This document shows positions 30,426 through 43,377 of a stretch of DNA of 64,000 nucleotides, one piece after another; within the stretch, counting starts at the first letter, position 1; the number at the start of each line of letters is the position of its first letter. A model generated the notes under the pieces. That model was not told the DNA's origin. It searched no databases and saw nothing but the letters and a program-made list of their open reading frames with translations. Source of the DNA: Nemertoderma westbladi (lineage: Eukaryota > Xenacoelomorpha > Nemertodermatida > Nemertodermatidae); assembly GCA_032718475.1 (NCBI GenBank), contig JAUCBJ010007014.1, positions 101,946 to 165,945 on the forward strand. The letters run 5' to 3'. The position numbers and the translations under genes were made by a program.

Positions 30426-32591
30426 GTTAAACTAGCGCGACCCCTATACTAACAGCAGAACTGTTGAACAGACAAATACTGGTATACTTCTCTGCCAACC
30501 TAATGAGTTCTCGCCTAACCAATAAGGCACCAAGACTGCTCTACTGTTAAGTAAAGGGGATCAGGAGCGTGCTATTACTAAATGTAGGGCTGCTAAATAC
30601 AATACCGCTACTTACCGTTGGATGGTGCTAATCTGCCGTCCGCTAATATATTTTACTAAATTTACACAGCTCCTGCAAAATCGCTTGTTCCTTTCTCTAC
30701 CGATCGCTCGATAGAGAGCTAACTGTTCGAATCTATGAGCCACGCGGGAATAACCAAACAATAAACCTGAGTCGGCTCCCTAAGCTTACTTAAGACGAGT
30801 GCGAGAGGCTTTGCACTCAGAGTATTCTTACGCCTAACCTTACTATTAAAGTACGCCAATGCCTACGTCTTTTCTAATCGTGAATACTGGGGTTCCCTAA
30901 CGGAATGTATGAATGCGAGAATATTTAAAATAATCAAAATTGGTACAGTATGCTGTCTCTACGTGCGTGTAAAACCACTCCGGGTCTAAAATTGCCTGCA
31001 GCTGGCTTTAGGCCAGCAAATTACTAGTGTGTTGTGCGTACTGAATAATGCGATCTAGCTTATTGCCCGCTAATGCAAATAACCGCTCAGCGTGAATAGT
31101 TTACGGTACTCTAATTATTACGTTAGCTACCCTCCGCTATGCTGCGTACTAATTCTTAATTTTACTAATCGATTACAGTCACAAATATGTAACAGCGTAC
31201 TAATTACTAAGAGTTCCAGAATGCGTAATTCTAATTTATTACACAACAGGTTTCGCTAGTAATAGCCTAAAATGCCGTATTACTTTGACCTAATCAGTAA
31301 TTAATTGTTGTAACTAAGAAATAGAAATCAATCAAAGAGAAAGGCGCCTACCTAAGCATTCGTAATCATAGGCACACTTCAGTAACACACCAATCAGCGT
31401 CAGCAATCACAGCTCGCAATTATACAGTTAACTACAGTGCAGCCCACAGTTGTGCGATTCACTCTTCGTACTCCACACTTCACACTGTGATACGTGCAGG
31501 CCTCTCCCGGGTACATCTAGGCTTCCTAACTAACCCGATTCCTGCCCCCCTAATACTAAATAGAGACGAAACCTGGATCATCAGCCCCCTAATTACTGTA
31601 CCGGCGAATGGTCTGCATGCTACAGTGCGAAACGCCCGACCGCAACAGTGACCCCCTGCCAGCGTTGCCCGCCTTTGAATCCTCCGCTCTCCCTTAGTCG
31701 CCCAACCCCCCGATACGCCAACCGCCTACTGGCACCTTAGCCCTTCATTTAATTGAATAGCTACCGTAGCGGCGCATGCAAAATCACAAAGGTCTGACAG
31801 TCTCAGAAAATCCCTTAGGATTATTGCGTAGAGATGAATCACATAGAACCATTAACAAAAGGGGTAGAAATCATAGTTCTGATTGTAATTAGCAGTAATC
31901 GATAGGATTGATTGAGAAACGCAATTGAGAATAGTAGCACTAACAAATCATTTCAAGCAATTAATCGAAAATATAGCAAATTGCAGAAATATGCAAAATT
32001 ATACTTCTAACTTAATGGTACTAAATATGTCTGAGTGGTTCAGCAAGGAATGTGGGACAATGAAGAAGGAGAAGGTAGGGCTCTACCGGAAAACCGCCAA
32101 TTTATAGGTGATCCGAGTGGGGTGATGCAATAAGGGTGACGCAATCGCTCTCCTATTGGCTCTCCAGTCCGCGCTAGCATTAGGCCAACCTGGAAGCAGT
32201 TAGTCCAATAAGAAGGCCGGATTGTAGCCCTATTGCTTCCCAAACCCTCAAATTATTACCATATATGGTAATGGATCATGTCCCTGGCTGCTGAATGGTT
32301 AGGACTGCGTTCCTATGCTAGCCATGTCGAGGCTAATAACAGCAAGCCCGTATCCAGGGTCCAACAAGAACTTGCTACCCTGGGACTATCTACCTATATC
32401 CTAATACAAAATTACATAGATAGGGCTACGTACTATACAAAATGGATGAATTCAAAATATATGGGCGTTTTAACTTCCTTATCTAAATGTCACCGCACTG
32501 TGCCTTATCTAAATAATTATACTGCATAATAACAAACATATTATACTGTATGATGGCTAATAATGTGGATACAGCGCCATATACCGTAACA
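30426..32591 (-). repeat. BEL1 5' LTR
   Basis: It is 2166 bp and matches 7184-8834 except for ~515 extra bases near its left end (about 30442-30957). It is followed by GATGG, the target duplication. Confidence 0.92.
32099..32272 (-). promoter_or_regulatory. Likely BEL1 promoter in the 5' LTR
   Basis: Read on the minus strand, the order is a CArG box in an 18-bp palindrome (32272-32255), a CCAAT box (32159-32155), a CRE/AP-1-like TGCGTCA (32143-32137), then CCTATAAATT (32108-32099) as a TATA box. The spacing and orientation suit a polymerase II promoter with a start near 32070. The factor assignments are inference from consensus matches. Confidence 0.45.
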
Positions 32592-33150
32592 GATGGAATG
32601 ATAATTAATGTTTAGATGTAGGGTATTGATTGTTGTGAGTATGTGCTAGATATAGCAGTAATAGTGTTATTCGATATGTAACATTATGAAACAATGTCTC
32701 ATGTATACACTGTAGTGTTGCAACTATGTGTAGGTAAGTCAATGTGTCAGTGTTAATATAGTATATTACATTTTTTATAATATGTTGGTTCTACAGAGTG
32801 ATGCTGGGTTTTAGCACTATTAATTTGACATTTTTTTATTGCGAAATTAGATTCACTGAAAAATTCCATGAATAAACTTTGCGAGACATTCCTTAACTAT
32901 TCTTTGACAACAAATTGTCTATCTATCTATTTTGAGTAAAAAATTTGAAAATTAAAATGCAAGTCTTAAAAACTGAGTAAGTACTGTTATATTTATTTAA
33001 AAATATGAAATTTTGTCAGTAAATGCGAGACTGCTGTAATCATCTATTTTTTTAGTAAAAAATAATAAACTTACTGTATATATGTTGAAAACCAAGCATC
33101 ATGCTACAGAAAAAATATTAACTTAAAATTCTTCACAAACTTATTAACTG
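32592..33150. repeat. Left TIR, inner part
   Basis: It is nearly identical to the reverse complement of 37565-38122, including GATGTAGGGTATTGATTG near the edge. It continues the outer TIR directly once BEL1 and one GATGG are discounted. Confidence 0.85.
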
Positions 33151-34280
33151 AATATTATAACTTATTAACTGTTTCAATGAATTCATATGATGTCATAGCT
33201 TTGCTGAGTTTTGTCAGAGTCATATTCATTGCCTCTGTTGATGTTTCCTTTGGTTGTGTTTTCGGGGAATTCATAGTGGGATTCCTCGGATTTGGTTCTT
33301 GATAAATAAACTGCTGCCTGAGCCTAATATTATTATGTGCTTCACTGTCACAGCCGATTTCAATTGCAACAGGCTTTGTGCAGGGAAGGTTATCTAATGA
33401 ATTGGTGCGACTATGATTGCGTTGGTTAATCTTGCTGGCCTTTCTAGTGTTATGATGTTCCGTTCCCTTCTTTTGGGAAGCAGATTGAGAAGTGTATAAT
33501 GGTTGTGTAATTCGAACATCTTTCATACATGTTCTTAGCCACCCAGTTTCGAACAGCTATGCTTCTCTCCTTGGGATTGATTGGAGGGCAAGATGAATGG
33601 CTTTTCAAGAAGAATGAATTTTTTTTTGGCTTATGAAATTTCTTCAGTAAATGCGAGACTGCTGTAATCATCTATTTTTTTTAGTAAAAAATAATAAACT
33701 TACAGTATATATGTTGAAAACCAAACATCATGCTACAGAAAAAATATTAACTTAAAATTTTTCACAAACTTATTAACTGAAAACAGTATCTAGCATATAT
33801 CCAACCTTTAATTTTACATTTTTTTTTTAGTCAAAGGTAGATTCACTGACATTGTTCTAGAACTTAATAGAAATCTGAGTTAGACATTGAAGCACTATCT
33901 TAAGGTAGGTGTGACAATGTGTGAAATAGATTTCATGTATTATGATCAAGTGAGATATTGTTTTGATTATAAAAGCTAGTATGTTTGTTTAGTTAATAAA
34001 ATAAGGTTTTAATAGTTAATAGTAATAATTAATTCAATAAGGTTATGAAGTCATATTATAAGATTATAAGGTTATAAGGTCACTTCATAATCAATACTCA
34101 AATAGTATGTTACAACTGGAAATACAAGTGTTAACTACATTTGTCCTGGAAAATAAATAATCGACACACAGGAAGATGTTCTATTTACGCCACCTAGAGA
34201 AATGAATTATTTGGCAATTATCAAAGATGAAATACATTCTGCTCCCGCTGGGCGGCTTTATCCTGAATAAATTTAGAAAA
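33151..34280. repeat. Second-level inverted repeat, left arm, with inverted partial gene copy
   Basis: It pairs with about 35200-36320 in inverted orientation. Bases 33155-33671 are the reverse complement of the 5' part of the degenerate gene at 35807-36320. The copy ends at the shared TTTCAATGAATTCATATGA, and the rest of the gene is missing on this side. Confidence 0.75.
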
Positions 34281-35150
34281 GCCTGTTGCCTATATGCTAG
34301 ATACTGTTTTCAGTTAATAAGTTTGTGAAGAATTTTAAGTAAATAGTATATAAGTTAATATTGTTTCTATATGGTGATGTTTGGTTTTAAACATATATAC
34401 TGTAAGATTATTATTTTTTACTAAAAAAATAGCTGATTACAACAGTCTCACATTTACTGAAGAAATTTCTTATTTTTGAATAAATATAACAGTACTTACT
34501 CAGTTTTAAGGCTTACATTATAATTTTCACTTTTTTACTCAAAATAGATAGATAGACAGTTTGTTGTCAAAGAATAGTTGAGGAATCTCTCACAAAGTTT
34601 ATTTATGGAATTTTTCAGTGAATCTAATTTCGCACTAAAAAAATGTCAAATTAATAGTGCTAAAACCCAGCATCACTCTCATCAGCATCAGCATCTCACA
34701 ATATTAAATTTTTTATAATATATTGTTTCTACAGAGTGATGCTGGGTTTTAGCACTATTAATTTGACATTTTTTTATTGCGAAATTAGATTCACTGAAAA
34801 ATTCCATGAATAAACTTTGCGAGACATTCCTCAACTATTCTTTGACAACAAACTGTCTATCTATCTATCTATTTTGAGTAAAAAATGTGAAAATTAAAAT
34901 GTAAGCCTTAAAACTGAGTAAGTACTGTTATATTTATTCAAAAATATGAAATTTCTTCAGTAAATGTGAGACTGTTGTAATCAGCTATTTTTTTTAGTAA
35001 AAAATAATAATCTTACAGTATATATGTTTAAAACCAAACATCACCCTATAGAAACAATATTAACTTGTATACTATTTACTTAAAATTCTTCACAAACTTA
35101 TTAACTGAAAACAGTATCTAGCATTATATATAGGCAACATTAAATTTAAC
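34281..35150. repeat. Central foldback repeat
   Basis: Inverted arms of about 400 bases meet near 34690-34735. The arms carry the same blocks as the outer TIR, for example AGCATCACTCT and ATAGATAGATAGACAG with their reverse complements. It looks like a smaller foldback element of the same family nested at the centre of the larger one. Confidence 0.7.
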
Positions 35151-35806
35151 ATTTTTTTTTTAGTCAAAGTTAGATTCATGTTCCCTTTGAAGGCGTTTCT
35201 AAATTTATTCAGGATAAAGCCGCCCAGCGGGAGCAGAGTGTATTTCATCTTTGATAATTGCCAAATTATTCATTTCTCTAGGTGGTGTAAATAGAACATC
35301 TTCCCGTGTGTCGATTATTTATTTTCCACGACAAATGTAGTTAACACTTGTATTTCCAGTTGTAACATACTATTTGTGTATCGATTATGGAATGACCGAC
35401 CTTATAACCTTATAATCTTATAATATGACTTCATAACCTTATTGAATTAATTATTATTATTAACTATTAAAACCTTATTTTATTAACTAAACAAACAAAC
35501 TAGCTTTTATAATCATAACAATATCTCACTTGATCATAATACATGAATTATATTTCACACATTGTCACACCTACCTTAAGATAGTGCTTCAATGTCTAGC
35601 TCACATTTCTATTAAGTTCTAGAACAATGTCAGTGAATCTACCTTTGACTAAAAATAAATGTAAAATTAAACGTTGGATATATGCTAGATACTGTTTACA
35701 GTTAATAAGTTTGTGAAAAATTTTAAGTTAATATTTTTTTCTGTAGCGTGATGTTTGGTTTTTAACATATATACTGTAAGTTTATTATTTTTTACTAAAA
35801 AAATAG

Positions 35807-37353
35807 ATGATTACAGCAGTCTCGCATTTACTGAAGAAATTTCATAAGCCAAAAAAAAATTCATTCTTCTTGAAAAGCCATTCATCTTGCCCTCCAATCA
35901 ATCCCAAGGAGAGAAGCATAGCTGTTCGAAACTGGGTGGTTAAGAACATGTATGAAAGATGTTCGAATTACACAACCAGTATACACTTCTCAATCTGCTT
36001 CCCAAAAGAAGGGAACGGAACATCATAACACTAGAAAGGCTAGCAAGATTAACCAACGCAATCATCGTCGCACCAATTCATTAGATAACCTTCCCTGCAC
36101 AAAGCCTGTTGCTATTGAAATCGGCTGTGACAGTGAAGCACATAATAATATTAGGCTCAGGCAGCAGTTTATTTATCAAGAACCAAATCCGAGGAATCCC
36201 ACTATGAATTCCCCGAAGACACAACCAAAGGAAACATCAACAGAGGCAATGAATATGACTCTGACAAAACTCAGCAAAGCTATGACATCATATGAATTCA
36301 TTGAAACAGCCAGGGCGGAGAGCATCATGCAAAATCCAAAAGAAATTTTTGCTAGGTCCCTAGTGCCACTTGGCTTAGAAAAAGTCCACAACTTCTACAA
36401 CTGACATATCTAGAAGTCCACAACTTCTACAACTGACATATCTTCACCATCAGAGACTGATGAGTATATAACAGTAGATAATATATCAGACAATTCAAAT
36501 GAAACTGAAATGGATCCTACTTACTCATACAGCATAAAGGAAAAGAAAGGTGAATCCCTGCAAGGAAGTCAGGTACCAACAAACATAAGAAAAGACTCTG
36601 TAATAATCACAAACCCATCAGTGAAATGTCCCTCTACTCTAGAACAAGTCCTCAAAAACAATGACACCTGGCAAGAACCAAAAAGACCTGCCAAACCAAC
36701 CTTCAAATCAAAGATCCAGATGCAGCACAACATTAAGACTGAAAACAAATATAGTGAACTAGATAATGATACCAAAATTACCATACTTCTACAACAACAG
36801 ACTGATTTCTTGGCGAATCTAAATAATGTTTCCAAAGAAACTGTCAATCTAAGAAAATCACAAGGTAGTAGCAAGAATGAACACAACAACTTTAAGCAAC
36901 ATCAAACGAGATACGAACAAGAAACCCAACGAAGCACCCCTTCCAACAAACGGAAGCAGTAGAAGCAGCACAGATATGAAGCGGAATAATAAAGGGTTTG
37001 ATCTACACTACAAAACCTCTAGGGATTCATACTGGCACAATAACAATCAAGCCAACTATAATGGTAATCAATATAAATCTATCCCGCAAGATAATATTAG
37101 GCATACGGAGTATGTGAGGAACTCTTGGAGACATGCCCCAGAACCATCTCGACACCAAAGTCAAACATACCAGCAGTATCAGAAGCACAGAGTGAGTAGA
37201 CACGATTATCCACATCAACACTTCCCAAACCCTCATCTAAGAGACCAATCTGAACATACCTCGTACCCCAGTAATGACCAATGTGACATAACCTATGACA
37301 ACAGGTATTACAACCGATCCAACAGAAGTCATATGGCTAGGAATCGTTTTTAA
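35807..37353 (+). pseudogene. Degenerate gene inside the foldback element, unrecognised
   Basis: Overlapping plus-strand ORFs at 35807-36028, 35952-36404, 36510-36962 and 36877-37353 appear to be pieces of one frame-broken gene. A 32-bp tandem duplication (about 36389-36437) lies at one break. The translated pieces are polar, rich in Asn, Gln, Ser, Lys and Tyr, with no zinc finger, DDE or RT motif visible. It could be an accessory protein of the element, a captured sequence or a retroelement ORF1. Homology between the 33155-33671 copy and 35807-36320 shows that this DNA belonged to the element before the inner inversion. I cannot assign a function. Confidence 0.35.
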
Positions 37354-37489
37354 GCTGGCTCCGAGTATCACAACTGGAGACCTAAATTTCAAAGATGCTG
37401 GAAATACGTGTAATATTTTGCAGAGAAGTGAAATCAGTCGCCATAGGCAGCATATGAAGGATGATCTGCAACATGACAGCAAATTCTAT

Positions 37490-38233
37490 TAAGTTCTAGA
37501 ACAATGTCAGTGAATCTACCTTTGACTAAAAAAAATGTAAAATTAAACGTTGGATATATGCTAGATACTGTTTTCAGTTAATAAGTTTGTGAAGAATTTT
37601 AAGTTAATATTTTTTCTGTAGCATGATGCTTGGTTTTCAACATATATACAGTAAGTTTATTATTTTTTACTAAAAAAATAGATGATTACAGCAGTCTCGC
37701 ATTTACTGACGAAATTTCATATTTTTAAATAAATATAACAGTACTTACTCAGTTTTTAAGACTTGCATTTTAATTTTCACATTTTTTACTCAAAATAGAT
37801 AGATAGACAATTTGTTGTCAAAGAATAGTTTAGGAATGTCTCGCAAAGTTTATTCATGGAATTTTTCAGTGAATCTAATTTCGCAATAAAAAAAATGTGC
37901 TAAAACCCAGCATCACTCTGTAGAACCAACATATTATAAAAAATGTAATATACTATATTAACACTGACACATTGACTTACCTACACATAGTTGCAACACT
38001 ACAGTGTATACATGAGACATTGTTTCATAATGTTACATATCGAATAACACTATTACTGCTATATCTAGCACATACTCACAACAATCAATACCCTACATCT
38101 AAACATTAATTATCATTCCATCTTATATTCAAACGTAATTAACCTGTCAATATTGTACTGATAATGTATGTAGAACAAGTAGATTATTATTATTAGTTAG
38201 ATGTATTTCGTATTAATTAATATGCATTTTATG
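37490..38233. repeat. Right TIR, inner part
   Basis: It pairs with 32592-33150 and contains the unoccupied BEL1 site (CATTCCATCTTATATTC near 38113-38130). BEL2 begins at 38234 after TTATG. Confidence 0.85.
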
Positions 38234-39437
38234 TGTTCGCGCTTTTAAGACCTTTGGCAGTTTAACCCGCCAAATCTGTATGTCTTCTAGGTTATAGTTC
38301 GACTTTAGCCTATGACAAGTATTTGACACAAATAAATCCAACATTAGCCGAAGCCAGTCTATGTGCGACCATTCACCCGCTGGATATACCCGGGAGACTG
38401 GATTCGGATGCTTTAATTTGATTGCGGTGCAGGCCTACCGTACTATTCGATTGATCGTTAATATAATTCCTGACAAATATCATTCACTTTCGGGAAATAT
38501 TAGCAGTTCCTTTAGGACGTGGCGCTCTATCTATATAAACAGAGCTATGGCTCACACTAAACACAACGGAATGGATTATAAGTTACACATAAGGCGCATT
38601 CTTTAGGAAATGCTTTGTTACGCGGACAAACACATACAGACTATTGCACACCGCTGCACACTGAATTGTCGATAGTCACTGATTTGAATCACATATAAAG
38701 AGAATAGCAACCGGCATTTGTAGGGCCTATAAAATAGCATTCAATTCACTACAAACCACGATAATATAAGCCGCAATTGCTATATGTAACCGTTCTCTCT
38801 AACCTTAGTGTATCAAGAAGATCGGGGTTTCTGATCGTTTATCGTTATTCTCCAAATAACAATATGTAAACAACTGATACAATTAATAACAAACAGTAAA
38901 TAGCAGTAAATAATGTGCAATACAGCAGTAGGTACCGTACCGTACCGGTCCTCCGGTGCTGTGCTGTGCTCCGTGCGTCCTCACGGTAACAGTTATGTGA
39001 TCTTATAATTAAAGACGTTCTAATGTTGGAATAATTCAGAAATATTCCACAGCCGATGTTTCTAGGCTCTGGAAAAACCAACACACTGAACCCTGTGAGC
39101 TGTTGCAGGTAGCTTTCAACACAGAAAGGAAAAGCTCTCATTGGCAGAACTCCAGATTCTGTAGGTTCCAAATGGTCTAAAATGCCAAACCACCCTAGCC
39201 TTTGCAGCCAATTACATTGATTTAGCCAACATAAGGCTGAATCACTCTGTTTGGTTGATCGTTGTTCCGATTGGTTGATCGAACCGAACGAAGAGGCCGT
39301 CGCTAGGCAAATCAGCCAATCAGCCGGTAGCTTTCATCCTTTGAGTTAGGGAGTTTTTCTTTAGAGTATTTGAGCGCATTGAGGGAAACTGGATTGCGAA
39401 GCAAAAGGGCCAGTTATATCCCACAAAAGCTTTTACA
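38234..39437 (-). repeat. BEL2 3' LTR
   Basis: It is 1204 bp. About fourteen substitutions against 53719-54922 were noticed by eye, so it appears somewhat older than BEL1. The ORFs at 38361-38606 and 38845-39171 recur in the other LTR and are not credible genes. Confidence 0.92.
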
Positions 39438-39460
39438 CCGCTCCCAGGAAATGGGATTTA
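39438..39460 (-). other. BEL2 polypurine tract region
   Basis: The minus strand reads TTTCCTGGGAGCGG directly before the LTR, sharing GGAGCGG with BEL1 and BEL3. Confidence 0.5.
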
Positions 39461-39524
39461 ATTCTATAAAATATAAAAAATCACAGTTTCTAAAATATAA
39501 AAATACTCTAAACAGTTAGTCTTT

Positions 39525-40931
39525 CTTGCGTGGATGGCGTTTACGCAGTTTTTTAAAGTTAGCAAGAGTCCTTTTCTCTTTGGGGGGAGCCACTTTACTA
39601 GGAGGGCCATAACTCCTGGGTGAAGGGTGCAATATGATTGCATCAGAAGGTGTAGGATTATGGTCGGGGTATCCGCCGTTTCAATATGCTTCTCCTCGAG
39701 CTGATTTTCCTCCGCTCGTAGCTGGATACGTTCATCCAAAAACTCTCGCAGAGAATAGGGTCGTCCAAGTTCGATATCTTCTCAGAGATTCTGGACTTCC
39801 CGATCGAACTGAGATAAAGTTAATTCGTTTATCGCTTCGACTTGCTACTGCAATTTATGTTACTCTAAACCATTGTAGGTTCATTTTCAGATCTTTTGAC
39901 GAATAGTGTCCAACGCGTTTCGTATAACTCTTTCCTCCGCCTCGGTGACAGGTTGTATCGGGTTAAACAGGGACAATGGTACGGTTGAATGGCGATATTA
40001 GATGTCCGCATCCCAATCCGACTAAGTAAGATGGGTGAATATTTAAGGGAGCTCACAACCGGAGTGCCACCGACTAACTGTTCGGGTAACGTAACACTAG
40101 ATCTTTGAACAGTGAGTACAGCTCGGGAGGATCCGTCATACTAATAGGATCAAGAGTCTGAGGTCTCACTAGGGAATGAGGAGGTCTGATCGAGTATTCC
40201 GGAACTCTGATCATCGGTTTATTTAAGGATCGTCTGAGTCGAACGAGCGTAGGTGATACGTCAAACAAATTTCGCTCGAAATTCCCGCAAGTATAGCGAG
40301 TAAAACCGTGTTTAGTGCAACGTCTCCGTGGATGTTTAGGTCTTTCCGTTTGTTGGTTGGGTCTAGGGCATTCATCGCAATAATACCAAAGACGCACGTC
40401 TTGTAGGGGAAACGCGAGTGATCTTTCTCCAGCTTACAATATTTCTCCATCTGTTCGAAGATATCCGGTACAACAGGTAGCGGTCGATCGGCGGTAAGAT
40501 ACATCATAGTGGAATAGAGCCGTTTGAGTTCTACCATGCGGTCATGATGTATACCTTGAGGATATCGAGTTTCTAGATTCTGTTGACTGGTAATATCGAG
40601 ATATGTTTCTCTCAAGAATTCCAGATATTTTGGTGAAGTCGCTACGTTTATCCGGCTCTTCAACATCTTCACTTTCGAGTCGGTTTCGAATAGAATTTTC
40701 GTGTTCGAGTATCAGTTTATCGTTCCCCTTCCGCAGGGTATGATATATAAATAAAACCGTTTCCCTTTTGGTGTCTATATCGTTCGTATCGTGTAGGTCG
40801 ATAGGATGACCAGTAGTTAAGAAGTCCATATACGTACCATTTACGACGCGCACAGCGAGCGGTGAATTTTCTACAGTCCAACCCACGCGCAAGTTGCTCC
40901 CGGGACATTGGCGGTTAGATATAACGACCAT
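39525..40931 (-). pseudogene. BEL2 post-pol ORF3, internally deleted and frame-broken
   Basis: Overlapping ORFs at 40542-40931, 40223-40672 and 40074-40397 align in order with BEL1 ORF3. The shared pieces are the NGTY block, the RYP...MYL...PLP block and a CX2C...CX2H motif (WYYCDECPRP ... RRRCTKHGFTRY). The C-terminal end near 39525-39640 encodes the basic tail PKEKRTLANFKKLRKR followed by a stop, as in BEL3. About 690 bases present in BEL3 (5233-5925) are missing here, and no zinc knuckles remain. It supports ORF3 as a conserved component. Confidence 0.6.
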
Positions 40932-41739
40932 CGTCCTCCGTAGTAGTTGGACCAGCGTCGCCGCGTATCAAGCTATCAACAAACGCTTGTAAAGGTAGAG
41001 TATATCGCTACCTGATACCAAGATCATCTTCTATCAACTCAATCATATCTGCTATATAAGTTTATCCATATTATAATGAGTTTATATTTAGGCGAGCGGG
41101 CGTCGCTGCCTACCCCTCTCTGCCCCCGGACAGTGCGAGATCCTCAGCGCTGGTGTACTTTCGCCGATGTGCCTATCGCCAACGTCGTAGCTGCACAACA
41201 ACTACAACAACCAGCACGAGTCACTCCACCGTCCGTCCCAAAGGCTTAGATACACTTCAGGTTCTTACTGGAGAGTTAGGGCTACTTTTACAATTGCGAC
41301 TCGCTACTGTAAACACACCTTAGTAGTAACATTCACCTACAAACGCACAAATTCCACGTAATTGTCACAAATGGTCCACATTCTATCACACATTCGGGTC
41401 ATTTGTCCGTTAGTCAAGTGCCTTCCAGAATGTCACGTTGTTATTATGTATCCTTGGATACTAACAGTGTGCTATTTATTCCGTATGCTATTCAATGAGC
41501 AAGCTTTTTATTGTTCTGTTAACTCGCTTCTAATTCTAGCGCGGTTGTTGCTATGGTGACATTATGGAAAGCTAGCGGTAGAATTAGGGTAATTCTCATG
41601 CATACAGATCTGGGATGCTATTTAATAGTAAGTCTTTAATGGTCAATATCATCTTTATATATGATTTTATGAATTTTATCGGCTATTGACTCTATATTGG
41701 AGATTCTCGCACACTAATACACGTTCGTGGGGACTTCGC

Positions 41740-42340
41740 GCAGCACGTAGTCGGCAAGCCTTGGCATACGGTTCATATAGAGCAAATGGGGCATGTCTAG
41801 TTTGGACCCCATATCCCATGCTATAAATGTATTCATTCGATATACAATCATATGTTAATCCGCTAGGTGGTGTCAAATTGTTATTCTGCAATTTCGTACT
41901 TACCAGTGCAGCACTGTACAGCAGTACCGTACCGGTAGGCCTATGTCATTACTTCTGAGACTCTAGCGGATCCCCAATTAAATGTCTTAACTTTTCAATT
42001 TCGTAAAAGATAGACTTTATGATTCTCTACAGGCCACCAAAATTTCAGCTCAGGAAAATGAGGCCTTCCCGAGAAATTTAACATTTTCTAAAAACCACAT
42101 AATCTGTCGTAGCTGACGTCAGACTGCATGATTTTTCACCAAACTTTACAAACTTTCTAAACTTTCTCTCTACTACTTACCTACTAAGTTTGGTTCAATT
42201 CCGAACGAGCGATGCCGAGAAATTCGCGTTCAAACATTTACCAGACAGACGGACAGACAGACAGACGGACAGACAGACAGACGGACATGCCCCATTTACC
42301 CTATATGAACCGTATGCAAAGGCTCGCCGACTACGTGTCT
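41740..42340. repeat. MITE-like inverted repeat with tetranucleotide microsatellite
   Basis: The left arm 41740-41799 and right arm 42281-42340 are inverted copies containing ACATGCCCCATTT and TATATGAACCGTATGC. The interior has no ORF and ends in a (GACA/GACG)n run at 42242-42288. It fits a non-autonomous inverted-repeat element. Confidence 0.55.
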
Positions 42341-42502
42341 CGCCCCACACTTAATAGGTGAATCTCCGCTCCCATGATCTATTAATTAATGGAATTTTGG
42401 GAATGTTATAAATTGTATAAAATGACAATTTATGGAATTCATTAAAATATGAATTTAAATTTATTCCCGTAAATTTTATTATTTAATGTTAAATAGACAC
42501 AA

Positions 42503-42840
42503 TTTTATTCCAGAACATGTCTGGGGACTGGGATCCTTGATTCTAGGAAATTTGTCTCTTTTAAGATTATCGGTAAGTGCTACGATATCTTAATCGACTA
42601 GAATTTCAAAGGATCTAAATTTTGACAGATTTTATAAATATTAATAATTAATATTTAGGATGGGCACCAGTTTATTCCAGAACTTGTCTGGGGACGTTAA
42701 CCACTGATTCTAGAAATTTGTCTTTCAAGTATATCGGTGGGTGCCGCGATATCTTAATCGACTAGAATTACAGATGGTCAAAGGGTTTAACAGATTTATC
42801 TGCGTTGTATGCTACTGTTAAAGGGACATCACGCTACTAT
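42503..42840 (+). repeat. ~168-bp imperfect direct repeat
   Basis: TTTATTCCAGAAC starts near 42503 and 42671. Each copy is followed by GTCTGGGGAC, TGATTCTAG, AAATTTGTCT and GATATCTTAATCGACTAGAA in the same order. Confidence 0.65.
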
Positions 42841-43377
42841 ATGTATTATTTAATATACGGTATGAGAGCAATATCGCACGAAGCAATGTCAGTGTGAAGA
42901 GGCAAGTCGTTTCCAAGGTCTACCCAGAGCTTGGTTTAGCCGAGACACGAGGATCTGAACTTTGCATTCCTAATACTCTGCCTACCAATAATACTTAAAT
43001 ATAGTAGGAGCTTTATTGTACTTTAATAAGTATGGATATTTCATCTTACTGTAGTCACGTATTTATAATATGATACGGACAGTAAGGAAAGAGAAAATTA
43101 ATTATTTCTCGCCGTCGCACTAAATATAATATACATAATTAACTAATAAACACGAATATATTGCACTAATCTACTAAACAATCGCTACAATAACATTCTA
43201 CTAAATAAAATTAAATAAAACGATTATAATAAAATTACATAATAATGCATACATAAGTATAAAATAATAAGAATATAAAATAATATGGTCACACACCCAC
43301 TCCAAATGCTACTAAGCTGGGGAGTCCCTAGATGTTTGTTGGATTAGGGAGGTGGTCGTGGGAAGAGTATCTTGTCT

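Larger units (their letters stand above)
7184..32591 (-). mobile_element. BEL/Pao LTR retrotransposon BEL1 (full span, with nested insertions)
   Basis: Long terminal repeats at 7184-8834 and 30426-32591 start TGTTAAAC and end CGTAACA on the plus strand. They are flanked by identical 5-bp duplications GATGG (7179-7183 and 32592-32596). The other TIR of the host element has the same site unoccupied near 38117-38122 (CCATC). Order on the minus strand is 5' LTR, ~1.1-kb leader, gag, protease, RT, RNase H, integrase, a post-pol ORF3, ~1.75 kb of non-coding sequence, 3' LTR. A LINE fragment sits in gag and a copia element in ORF3. Confidence 0.93.
40932..43377. other. Non-coding region between BEL2 pol and ORF3, with small insertions
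   Basis: No gene is recognised. It contains a MITE-like inverted repeat (41740-42340), a GACA/GACG microsatellite (42242-42288), a ~168-bp direct repeat (42503-42840) and AT-rich sequence to 43377. The equivalent gap in BEL1 is only 0.7 kb, so most of this looks inserted. Confidence 0.5.
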
